Below are positions 25,058-34,851 of a stretch of DNA of 64,000 bases, one piece after another; the stretch's first letter is position 1; every line of letters starts with the position of its first letter. The notes under the pieces are model-generated. The model was given only the letters and a program-made list of their open reading frames with translations. It ran no database searches and was not told the origin of the DNA. The stretch comes from Agrocybe praecox (lineage: Eukaryota; Basidiomycota; Agaricomycetes; Agaricales; Agrocybaceae). The DNA is taken from the NCBI GenBank assembly GCA_964017145.1, contig OZ024845.1, forward strand, positions 372,001 to 436,000. Reading direction: 5' to 3'. The position numbers were made by a program, and so were the translations under genes.

Positions 25058-28000
25058 ATGCCGCCCGCACCGTGGGCAAATAAAGCCCAAGTGCAATTTC
25101 TGAAGGATAATCTCAGTGATTTTTCGCAAGCACAGTCACAGAAGACTCTGCAGGATTTTTGGCCAAGGATATGATCTAAATTTTTCGCTATATAGGAAGA
25201 CGCAAACGCTGAGCGTGATGCAATGGTCGCCGGCGAGAAGATAAATAAAAGTGACGCGAATTTGACTCACGCAGAATGGCTGGAAAAACGCAAAACGGTC
25301 TGAATTCATTTCTTGCGTATCTGCGACTGAATTTGATTTTATTTCTATTTTTTTAAAGAATATTTATGTCTGGTATAATAACCACTCACTCAACAAGACG
25401 AACCGTACCGCGAAGTCCACGGTCACTGTTGGGATGCCGCCGTCTACTTCACGCCTTCCTTCCGAGGTCAATCTGTATTCCAAGAAGTACTACGAAACAC
25501 GCGTCAAACCATTCATTGAGAAAGAAATGGAAACGATGCAACTTACGAAGGCTCAACGCATTTCTTTTATACACCAAGCTTCAGCCAATAAATACAAGGA
25601 TGAGACGGAAGAAATCAAGAATGAAATCAAGGAGCTCAGGAAAACGGAAGAGGAGAAGAAAGAGAAAGCCTCGAAGGATGATCAGAAAATACTGGAGGCA
25701 AACAAAGACGATGAACTCACACCAGATCAATATTTGATGTGCGATATCTGCATTTCTTGATGGTCTTCGTATGCTGATATTTTCGAAATAGCGCACAATC
25801 AGCTCTGGGGGCTCAAGCACAGGAGTTTTGCACAGCACTTAGTACTGACAGAATTCTATATGAGTTTCCCTTAGTTGCCCATTTAAGGTGATGCATCCAC
25901 AGCGGAAATGGCCCAACTGCCTAATATCATGTATCAGGGTGACCGACAGTTACTAGAAGGGCGTAGTTATGTGAAAAGCATGTGATATGCATGTGATGTG
26001 CATGTGATCTGGCACACAGCCACCAAAACTATTTTTGTTAAAGTGTTCTAAAAATAAATCTGAACTAAAAATAGATTGATCTAGTCCACCAAATATGTAA
26101 ATAGATCTAAAAATAGACATGTTTTAAAAATAAATATATTCTTCTTTGGCAAGTGTGAACTTTGTTCTAAAAATAGAACAAAGTTAAAAATAGGACTGTT
26201 CTAAAAATAGATTTATCTTATCCTGTCTTATCTCAGTCCTATCTGTCATGCATGAAAGGCCTTTATCACAAAATCTCAAAGTCCAAAGTCCTCTTGCCTT
26301 ATTGGGTTGTTAGGATGTGATGTCACTCAAAGGCTTTGTTTGTTTTATATCCTGCATGCCCCTGCCTGCTGACATCATTATTTATTATTTGTTTGCATTT
26401 GAGGCCATATAAACATATCAGTAGAGCCCAAACATGTAAATAGAGGCAAGCAAAAAGTCATGTGTTTGTAATTTGATGCCATCAACAGCAGACACATGAT
26501 TATAGTCACAAACGGTCACAATAGGCCAGCCAGACAGCTTGATACATGAAATTAGGAAGTTGGGTAATTTCCGCTGTGGATGCATCACCCTGATTGGGCA
26601 ACTAAGGGAACTTGATGTAGAAATTTGTCTGCACTGGCTGTGCACAGAGATGAAGTTACGCACCGGATGGATTTGTAGCTTCTATGCAGCTGGTCCTGAC
26701 GGCACCCTCAACGGGAAAACCAGTAAAATCTCGGTACATGTTGGGCGAGACCAGTATAACGGGTCTTTCCGTGTTGCAAACCCACGTCACGAGGTGGACA
26801 TTATGGACAAATTCACCGATTATGCGAACTCGGTGTTTAAAGACCCAGAATCGCGAGCCAAATTTCTGCTGAACCCTCAGTCGCATCAGGCCGAGTCATC
26901 AGGATCTCTGGAAGCAGCGCCAGTAGATCCATCATCCGGAATTGGAGCCCAGTCGTCGGGAGAGCCACAAGACTCGGCCACGTCGTCAGGAGAGCCGCAA
27001 GACTCGGCCAAGTCGTCAGGAGAGCCACAAGACTCGGCCAAATCGTCAGGAGAGCCGCAAGACTCAGCCAAGCCGTCGGGAGGCATGCCAAACTCAACAG
27101 CACAGTCGCAAGACACCTCGGCAGCGCTACCAAACTCTTCTCCATCACTTGTGATTGGAGCCCAGTCATCAGGGGGACCGCAAGATGCCTCGGCAGCGCT
27201 ACCAAACTCCTCGTTTGCACCCCAGTCGTCAAACGTGCTACAAAGCCAAAATACAGGGCCGCAAGACGCCTTGAAAGGACCACCAGGTGTCTCGGGAGGA
27301 CCAACAGGCTCTTCGTTCGCACCCCAGTTGCCGAAGGAATGGGCTGGCACATCACCCCTCTTTCCACAGCTTACCAATGATAATCTTGCAAAGGGCCAAA
27401 ACTTGGCTTGGGGAGATATTTTCCCAGACGGGATTACTCCAGGATACGGCAGCTACGACTCTGGATTTGATGACGAAGGACTTTGGATTGGGAATTACCC
27501 AAACAACCAAAGGTACCCCGCGTTCGGATACGCAGATCGACAATTCTATTTCCATCCGCAGCAGCAGCCATTGCAAGTTCCGCAGGGTTTTAACTTCCAG
27601 TCCAACCAGCAGCTAGACCAAGGATACGGACGACAGTTAGCCAGAGATATCGACCCCACAGCTCAGGCAGCAGCATCGCAGCAGCATTCATTACAAGTCC
27701 CGCAGGGTTTTAACTTCCAGTCCAACCAGCAGTTAGACCAAGGATACGGACGACAGTTATCCAAAGATGTTGATCCCACAGCTCAGGCAGGGGCATCGAT
27801 GATTCAACCTGAGTCGCTAGCTCAACCAGTTGGTACTTCTCCAGCAATGTTGCCGGTTCCAAATCCAGTTGTTCAGCCTCTCGCGGTTGCTTCTCCACCA
27901 ATGATTCAGCCAGGACCGTCAGTTTTGTCACATATACCGATGACCTCGGAGCAGTCAGCGACGACCCACCAGACTGCAGGAGAGAATGTGCTTGGCACAT

Positions 28001-28861
28001 CACCCACAGCGCCGCATGTTCCATCCAACACCGCATCAAACAGTGATCATCCCGAACCGGCGGTCGAAAAAAAAGGACCGTCAAACACCAGAAGTTCAAC
28101 GAGGAATAAAGCCACTCACGATGATGCCTCCCTGATATTAGAAGGTCGGCGTACACGGAAAAGCGCACCCTCCAAAGATGTGGTCCCATTGACCGGGCAA
28201 CCTCAAAACACGTCTAGTACTGCTCATGTCATCCCTGAATGGTTTACAGCCGCCAAGACTTACCTGAGTGACGGTATATCTTCGGAGTCCTGGATTAAGT
28301 GTGTGGATGCTTGGGCAGAGTTTGAACGAAAGACCGAGTTCGAAAGTACCTCCGTGAGTCATCATTAACACATCAAAGTCGAGACTTGACATCTAACACA
28401 CACCTGATTTTTAGCACAGAATGCCTGTACAGAGCCGTCCTAGTGCTCTCTCCCGCTGGGTTTCGACGCGCAAATATCATATGATCCCAGAGATAGCAGA
28501 CAAGCAGGTGTTTGCGGACGAGTGGTTGAAGTGGTGGAATTCGCTCCAGCCCGTCTGGAGAAGGAACCCGGAGAGAAATGGACTTCCCGTTTCTCTCTCC
28601 CAAGCTCAAGGCAAAGACAACATTTCGGGGTTGAAGAAAGGAGGCCCAACCGGGCTCCTGGTTATCCTAACTGGTTTGAAATGGTGGGCGCCTGCAGATA
28701 ACGAGGACGAGGCACTGTGGTTGAGAGCTGTCGAGGACTTTACAGCGTGTCTCATGACGCTATCGATCAAAGAAGACGACCCCAAGAGTGCAAGCGGAAA
28801 GCGAAAGGGAACCGAACCATCTGCACCAAGTGGAAAGACGAAGAAAGCGAAAGCCGTGTGA
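25058..28861 (+). pseudogene. Agaricomycete accessory gene broken by a TIR insertion
   Basis: The pieces are collinear and in frame. MPPAPWANKAQVQFLKDNL with FWPR starts at 25058. EDANAERD..HAEWLEKRKT follows, then NIYVWYNNHSLNKTNRTAK, then LPSEVNLYSKKYYETRVKPF and a Glu/Lys-rich coiled coil, then AQSALGAQAQEFC. The 805-bp element at 25836-26640 interrupts here, after which EMKLRTGWICSFYAAGPDG and KISVHVGRDQ continue. A long Ser/Pro/Gln-rich region with repeats (SSGEPQDSA four times near 26955-27070; LQVPQGFNFQSNQQLDQGYG twice at 27570-27750) leads to CVDAWAEFERKTEF. After a 50-nt intron comes SRWVSTRK..W.KWWNSLQPVWRR with TGLLVILTGLKWWAP and a KRK..KKAK tail ending at 28861. The exon 1 to 2 join lacks a clear GT donor. 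I recall this architecture as common in mushroom genomes; function unknown. Confidence 0.7.
25836..26640. mobile_element. 805-bp non-autonomous TIR element inserted in an exon
   Basis: The ends form inverted repeats of about 105-110 bp (left 25836-25945, right 26535-26640). The best block shares TTCCCTTAGTTGCCC and GTGATGCATCCACAGCGGAA. It is flanked by the direct repeat TGCACAG (25829-25835 and 26641-26647). The interior is AT-rich with many (C)TAAAAATAG units (26050-26220) and a CATGTGAT(G/A)TGCATGTGAT run at 25975-26010. There is no transposase. Joining the sequence outside one TGCACAG copy keeps the reading frame of the host gene. Superfamily is uncertain: 7 bp is near the 8-bp duplications of hAT and KDZ elements. 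Confidence 0.85.
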
Positions 28862-29074
28862 ACTGGTATCCGAAGTATGTCACACGTTCAACGCGCTTGC
28901 GATGGATGACAAGCACATCAAAATACATGTTTTGCAAGTATTTCTATAGGTCCTGTGAAAATATATGCAAAAAAATTGTTTTGATGGAATACGCAAATTC
29001 ATGGACCAACCAATAACAGGCGCCGATATGGATAAGCGCCAGCGCATGAATAAATGAATAAATATTGATGCAAT

Positions 29075-29600
29075 AATCCACGGCCGGATGGATTAATTGT
29101 CGATGATGGATTAACCCCCGACGATGGATTAATTCTCGTCCATGATGGATTAATTGTCGACGATGGATAAACCCTCGACGATGGATTAGTCCTCGAGGAT
29201 GCGCGGATGGATTAATTCAACAAGTGGATGTATAAATGCAGCGAGGATGGATTAATTATCGACAATGGATTAACCCCCGACAATGGATTAACCCTCGTCG
29301 ATGATGGATTAATTGTCGATGATGGATTAATTGTCGATGATGGATAAACCCTCGACGATGGATTAATTGACGCCGATGGATTAATCCTGAAGGATGGATT
29401 AATTGTCGACGATGGATTAATCCTCGAGGATGCACGGATGGATTAATTCAACAAGTGGATGTATAAATGCAGCGAGGATGGATTAATTGACGCCGATGGA
29501 TTAATCTTGAATGTCGACGATGGATTAACCCCCGACTATGGATTAATCCTCGAGGATGCGCTGATGGATTAATTCAACGAATGGATGTATAAATGCAGGC
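29075..29600 (+). repeat. Right subterminal minisatellite array
   Basis: About 22 copies of GATGGATTAA or close variants occur at intervals of roughly 17-20 bases, alternating with TTGTCGAC, CCCCCGAC or CCTCGAGG. A longer unit of GCGGATGGATTAATTCAACA with GTGGATGTATAAATGCAG repeats three times (29200, 29435, 29560). The core is the reverse complement of the left array core. It ends just inside the right TIR. Confidence 0.85.
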
Positions 29601-29634
29601 AAGTTATCTCAGCCCAGGCAAGTTTGGATTATTA

Positions 29635-29687
29635 ATTGAACTTAAGAACTTGCCGCCATTTGTTGACCTTTTTTTTAAGGAAGTTAC
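29635..29687 (-). repeat. Right TIR of the KDZ element
   Basis: It is the reverse complement of the left TIR (16836-16888) with two or three differences; outermost bases read inward are GTAACTTCC. Confidence 0.85.
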
Positions 29688-29849
29688 TTATATTTGTATA
29701 CAAAGCCGACAACATCTGGTGACTCTTCCACCTACGTCTGTTTTATATTTGCTCTAATATTACCTTCTATGCAGCCGATCATGAATCTTCTTAACAGCAA
29801 AGAAGAAGCTGGTGTCCCAGAAAATGGCATGGTGACGGATAAGCCTTCC

Positions 29850-30035
29850 GCAAATGGAAGCCGCTCGGCAACGGTTTGACACTGACAGCCTCCCAGCGTT
29901 CGTAATTCTGGTTTACAACGTCGACGTCTTTCGATCGTCCGCCACTGTCATAATTCGTCAGCGTTTACAGAGCCTGCGTCACTTTATGATATATCTGAAG
30001 ATTAGAATGACTCATGACGGAACTTCGCTAGGTGA
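29850..30035 (+). repeat. Direct repeat of 16160-16390
   Basis: This is the right-hand copy of a segment found left of the KDZ element, lacking about 50-70 bases present there. A plus-strand frame in both copies reads VILVYNVDVF, but no gene could be built from it. Confidence 0.6.
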
Positions 30036-30269
30036 TTGGAGTATGGAAGAAAATGAGGTGCGCGCGACCCAAGCGCGACCTCTGGTTCATGATCATAGAG
30101 CAGTAAGGAAGTATCACTTTGACATTGCCTAATCACAAATATGACAAATTTGGTCCGCCTTTTTCCATCTATTCATACTACAAGAGACTGGCCACTCACA
30201 CTGAGTACTAGTTAACCACGTCTATCCTTCAGAATCATACATGATTTCCACTAGACCTCGCGTTCGACG

Positions 30270-31090
30270 TGTACTCTATCATCCTCATTGAATTCCTCCA
30301 AACCGTTAAAAGTCAAAAGGACTATGGCGCGTTACGAGCGCCTCTTGTCGTCCGTGCGGCGAAAAGTGCCCAACGGCTATCTAGCACCAGCGGTATCCTC
30401 CCAGAAATCCCTTCAAACTTCATAGGCAGAATCTGCCTTCACAACTGCATAAGCTTTTGTGTAAATGCTCTCCCGGGACTACTCATTCCCATACGCCAGA
30501 GCAAATTTTGCACCGCAACATCCACAGGACGGGAACGCCATCCTCAATCGCATAATTGAATAATATACTCGTCCCCGAACTGGCTCTTCAGATGCCTACT
30601 CATATCCCCTATGATCTCTTGCCGGTTTAGCTTGATCCGTACGTTTACTAGACAGCGAATGAGACTCTTATATCATTGGGAAGGTGAACAGGTATATGTC
30701 TGTTTTTGTGAGACGTCCACTGAGAGCTCCTCGCATACTTGTTTCCAGAGACGCGTCGCATCCCTTCAGACGGCTTGTGAGGTCGGCCAAAATCGTTGTG
30801 GATACTAGTGGAGGAGTCTGGCTCCTATGTAGCCTCATCTGGTAGGCAGCTGGGATTTACGAGAAGCCCTGATAAGACCAACTTGTATTGTTAGAATATG
30901 TAAATCGTAGGCCACCGTGACGCGATATAAAGGAACGACGGAAAGGACTTTATGCTCGACATCACTGAAGAAAATGATGAACGCAGCGTGCGGGATGGTC
31001 TGAGAAGATACGCCCAGTCTTCCCTGCATCCGGGTTGTGTTTCACAAAGTAAATCAAGAGGAAACTAGGTACAGATTGCAGTTTACTTAG
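30270..31090 (-). pseudogene. 2OG-Fe(II) oxygenase relic
   Basis: The minus strand near 31025-30890 reads AAFIIFFSDVEHKVLSVVPL and YRVTVAYDLH. This matches the segment SDxEHEVxPVxxGYRVTLxYNL around the distal iron-binding His and the 2-oxoglutarate-binding Arg of fungal 2OG-Fe(II) oxygenases. Downstream, family-like pieces (QTYTCSPSQ, FNYAIEDGVPVL) appear in different frames with many stops. The upstream HxD part of the active site was not found. The gene is beyond repair by simple splicing. It lies between the KDZ element and the HNH gene. Confidence 0.5.
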
Positions 31091-31221
31091 CCCTTACTTA
31101 TATATCATCATGTATCCGCATATTGACGGTACGGTCACTATTTACTGAGTGTCAACACGAGACGTTACTAAACATCAAAAAACCGAAACCACTCATGTAT
31201 TTCGAAAGGTGTTTTAATCCG

Positions 31222-32823
31222 TCACTCCTCGCACCACCTCCGCATGTAGAATTCAAAAGCCTCTCTCCCCAGGGGGGTCTGCCATCGCTCATGATGGAAA
31301 GGCAGGGCACCGTGCTCGAGTTCTCCCGTCTGGTCTAATCCAAGAAACTCCATCTCTTCGGCAATTCGCACACTCCCATACTCTTCGGCAATATCACCAC
31401 CCATAATCCAGGATTGTAAACAGTGCCGAAAATTTTCTCGAAGGTACTTCAGGCTGATATCAGGCATCTCCTCAGAGCCCGAACGACGAAAGTATGGTAC
31501 GGAGTCAAATAACTTGAGCATATCCGATTGGGCCTTGGGCATTTCGCGAACAATTGCAATTCTGAAATTGTCCTAGAATACCTTGTCGTCAGGTCCATCG
31601 AGAAGAGACAGTTATTAAATTGTGCTCACATCAACATCAATACCAAAAGCGTTATTGTTAAAATATTCGCACAAGTCCTTTCGTATGACGATGGCATTGC
31701 TGGATACTGCCATGGCCTCAGGAGTGGAGCACAGCTGGTAGTTTTCGTACGTGTGACTGAGCTAATAAAAATTTCAATAAGGTTACCATTGGTAATTAGA
31801 GAAATGGAGCCTTACGTATCCCATGCACGACGGAGAAAATATCCATGACATAGCGAGCTCGGTTTCATCAGCAGAAGAGCCGGTAAACGCACATCGATTT
31901 CCATCTCGTTTCATTACTTCTTTCACGACTTCTTCCGGGAAAATATCCTTATGATAATATATATAACAATGCATCAGTATTCAAACACGACCACTTAAAA
32001 TGTGAACATACAAGGTGAGGTATAGCCGCTTGTCCATACACTACACCAGGCATCTTGGCCTTTTCTTTGAGCCTGGTGAACGAAAGGGACGGGCAGGCTG
32101 ATTGAAATAAGAAATGGCCATACCTCCGTTCTATAATAGGTGTTAAAATGCGCTTATGTTTTAAAAAACTAGACTCACCCGTTTTGTAGAGTCGATAGTC
32201 CCCAGGCTCTACAAGATCTGTGCAATCCCCTGTTACGGCTTCGCGGTATGGTGTACGGATGTATTGAAAGATATAGTATTTTCTAAGTGTTACTCTCTTA
32301 AACACAAAGTGAGTATTACTTGGATCTATGATGTTAACCCATCGGTGAAGCGTCTTCTAAGTTACTGGATTGATTGTATGGTTGAGACCTTGTTGTTCTC
32401 GAACACGTCAGGAACTACTCCGTTCTCACATCATGTACTGGACTTACCTAGCATGCCTCCTGTCGGAGGCGTAAGGAAAATGAAGACATCGCGGGACAGA
32501 GATTTAGAAAATTCAGAGAGTGTATGAACTTTTTCCACGGTTTCTGACTGAGAATAAGGAGCTGGGTCCATCTTGCTTTGGAATTCGTTTTTCATGGGGG
32601 TTCTTTCATACCACAGTGCTGACGTAACTTTGTGTGACAACGTACCCGTAATGAGTAACTTGTCTGGATATGGAAGGACCAGCACAACATCGGAAAATCT
32701 AGAGGTTCAATCAAGGTTCAATGGGAACCCACTTACGCATTGTTGGAATGTGGATGTCCCATTTTCATGGGAATACAGCACCCTCGTTTTGGTAAATTCA
32801 GCCTCCACTTTTGCTCCACCCAT
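31222..32823 (-). CDS. HNH_2-type fungal protein with altered catalytic residues
   Basis: This multi-exon gene was read by joining GT..AG introns. MGGAKVEAEFTKTRVLYSHE (ATG at 32823) is followed by LLITGTLSHK..ALWYERTP, then VTLRKYYIFQYIRTPYREAV, ERRYGHFLFQSACPSLSFTR and DIFPEEVVKEVMKRDGNRCA with FTGSSADE, then WIFSPSCMGY, then SNAIVIRKDLCEYFNNNAFG, then the exon from DNFRIAIVREMPKAQ to the stop at 31222. RDGNRCAFTGS is the hallmark of the fungal HNH_2 domain. Where family members normally have AHIxP, this has SWIFSP, and where a histidine normally follows the N-x-I-x-L motif (..LH..FD), this has LC..FN. The nuclease histidines thus seem lost. The protein may be non-catalytic, or exons may be mis-joined. 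The first two exon joins are the least certain. Confidence 0.6.
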
Positions 32824-33380
32824 CAACGATTCCTCATCAGAGGTCCATTACAAGCAAGTTTTACGAATTTTGCAAGGCCCATAGTTGTCCTCAAGTGTGG
32901 ATTCGTGGTCTTTTGAATCGCGGATCGTTTTATTCGTGTTTTTTTAAACTGAGTGGATCGACCTATAAACATGGTATAGTATGGCACAGCGTCGCACTTA
33001 CAGGAAACAATACAATATTAGAGACAGAAAGGGATGATAGCGTGCTCTTGTAAAAGGCAATATGTGAATGTGGTCGAAAGAATGAATTAATACGGTGACG
33101 AACTGACGCCTTCGACAACAGTTCATTAACGTGCACTGCGGTCACCTTGATCACCTTAAACATTCCGTCGTTCTAGCATGTCATTGGCGCGAGTTTCCTC
33201 GAAATGTCACCGTGAGGCAAAGATATGGCAAGTCGTTGAAACGTTGACGAATCATCATGGCGCCAAATTACAGAAAGATGTCAAAATGTTGAAACCGCGA
33301 TTATCAATTCCAACGTCATCGTGATCCTCTATTCGTCATCGACGTCCCCAGCCGGGTATTCGGAAGCCGAGCCCCGAGGG
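32824..33380. other. Intergenic
   Basis: No gene was recognised. It includes the upstream region of the HNH-type gene. Confidence 0.35.
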
Positions 33381-34715
33381 TCTGCGTATGCGTCATGCCG
33401 ATGCTGATGCCGATGCCCCAAGCAATGTTGGCGCTTACATAACACTTCCACGACATTCTGGATCGGTGCTGTGCTTTCGCGTTCCGTCTTTCTTATCCAT
33501 CGGACCTTCTAGCAGTTTCTTGCATTTGTTTGGGGCGATTCAAACGTGTCCATGACATGACTCATGCACTGCCGCAGTTACAATGTATAAGTACCCCCTC
33601 TCCCAATCCAGGGAGGGACCCACATCCTTTCTTGGATAACCTCCACCGATCCTTAACATAACCCGAACCGACTTCGAGCTCCAAAACATACATATGTCTT
33701 CCCCAATTGCCATCCCCCGCTCTTCCAAGTCTGCCAGCGCGTCATACGCGTCTGCTCTGAGTTCCTCGCCAACACCGAGCGTAAACATGGGTTCACTGTC
33801 CTCCTATTCCTCCTCTCCAAGGTCTGCGGGCGTCTATGTCCCCGTGCACAAGCGCACTGCTAGCGCATCGCCCTCAGTGAGTTCCCGAGAGCGTAAGTTA
33901 CTTTCTTGACTCCCTCCACATTCGATACTAACCCTCTTTCGTTTTGCAGTACCCTCCGAAGCTTCAACAACCCCAGTCTCCAATCCACTTCCATACACAT
34001 ACAGCCTCGCCACACTCCTCTCCCTCCGTCCTATGGCACAAGCATACAACGATAAGATTAAACACCAGATACGCGCCTCGCTCGAGCCTGAAGTAGCCGA
34101 TATGGTACTTATGAGCCGGAAGATGAGGAAGGGGCTGGAGTTTAGGAACATGAGGGAAGGTTCACCGAAGCCGAAGGCTGTCGCTCATGCTACTACTGCG
34201 CCCCCTGCACCTGCAGCAACAGCGCCAGAGCCAGTAGTCTCCACCACACTCACGACGGCACCTCCGCTGTCGACGATGACGACTTCGAAGAACCCACCCC
34301 GCCGCACACGTTCCTCATGCACACGAACGCGTCCACCTCGTCAGATGCTCCGTCTATCGAGGAACGCAGCGCGTGTTATGAACGCGAAGGAGAGCTGGAG
34401 AGTGTCTTTGACCCCTGCACCTATTTCCGTGTCATAGGGAAGGAGACGAGCTCACCAAGAAATTAATTCAACGTGTGCCACCACCACCAATCGACGACGA
34501 ACGACCAACAACGGCGAAACTATACCCATTCCTCGTCGACATCACGATCATCGCCATCTTCTTTCCTCTTCGGGGTCTAACTTATTGTAAACTATCATTT
34601 CCACATATACATTCGTACAATATTTCATGTAACAACATCCAAATCAAATCACAAATCAAGTCACATATAGTTTGCCGCATTCCGGTTAGATTTGGAGACG
34701 ACTTTGAACAGTGCC
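33381..34715 (+). repeat. Segmental duplicate, copy 1
   Basis: This segment, with the small gene at 33694-34465 and its flanks, is repeated at 37806-38238 plus 47945-48830 with only scattered differences. It starts near GCGTCATGCCG and ends near CACATATAG.TTGCC. Copy 1 is uninterrupted. Confidence 0.85.
33694..34437 (+). CDS. Small Ser/Pro-rich protein with a possible eIF4E-binding-like motif
   Basis: Exon 1 (33694-33892) is MSSPIAIPRSSKSASASYAS plus a Ser-rich stretch. A 57-nt GTAAGT..GCAG intron joins in frame to PSEASTTPVSNPLPYTYSLA followed by TLLSLRP. Then comes MAQAYNDKIKHQIRASLEP with DMVLMSRKMRKGLEF, a likely helix, and an Ala/Thr/Pro-rich tail. The YSLATLL stretch fits the YxxxxL-hydrophobic pattern of eIF4E-binding proteins; this is only a pattern match. 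The 3' end is uncertain. The frame used here stops at 34437 with a basic low-complexity tail. Another frame over about 34250-34466 (SAVDDDDFEEP..LMHTNAS, ESVFDPCTYFRVIGKE) looks more protein-like and would need a further intron. That alternative frame is also open in the second copy. Confidence 0.5.
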
Positions 34716-34851
34716 GTACCAGCCGTAGTAGTCCCAATATAGGAACTCGCGTGACCGATTCTAAACGTATCGAAGCAGTTTCTTGTGGTTGTGATGGTTG
34801 AACACCACGCCTTACGATCGCATCCACTCCTCGATCGTTTCCGACCTAAAA

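Larger units (their letters stand above)
16836..29687. mobile_element. ~12.85-kb KDZ-type TIR transposon with accessory genes
   Basis: The two ends are inverted repeats of about 52 bp with two or three differences. The outermost shared bases are GTAACTTCC, followed by an A8 tract and GGTCAACAAATGGCGGCAAG. Inside each TIR lies a minisatellite array with the same core in opposite orientation (16960-17790 and 29075-29600). Between the arrays are a CxC2-KDZ transposase gene (minus), a small helical protein gene (minus), a GRPR-type small protein gene (plus), a gene with an RNase H1-type hybrid-binding domain (minus) and a large gene of an Agaricomycete family (plus, now broken by an inserted TIR element). 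I could not find a matching target duplication next to either TIR: the eight bases outside are AATAGTAG on the left and TTATATTT on the right. The exact ends may therefore be off by some bases, or the duplication may have been lost. Confidence 0.8.

Noticed and set aside
26886..27377. Minus-strand ORFs opposite the Ser/Gly/Gln repeats of the accessory gene
   Set aside because: Shadows of the plus-strand SSGEPQDSA repeats.
16828..29695. 8-bp target duplication for the KDZ element
   Set aside because: AATAGTAG (left) and TTATATTT (right) do not match; shifting the ends by a few bases gave no match either.
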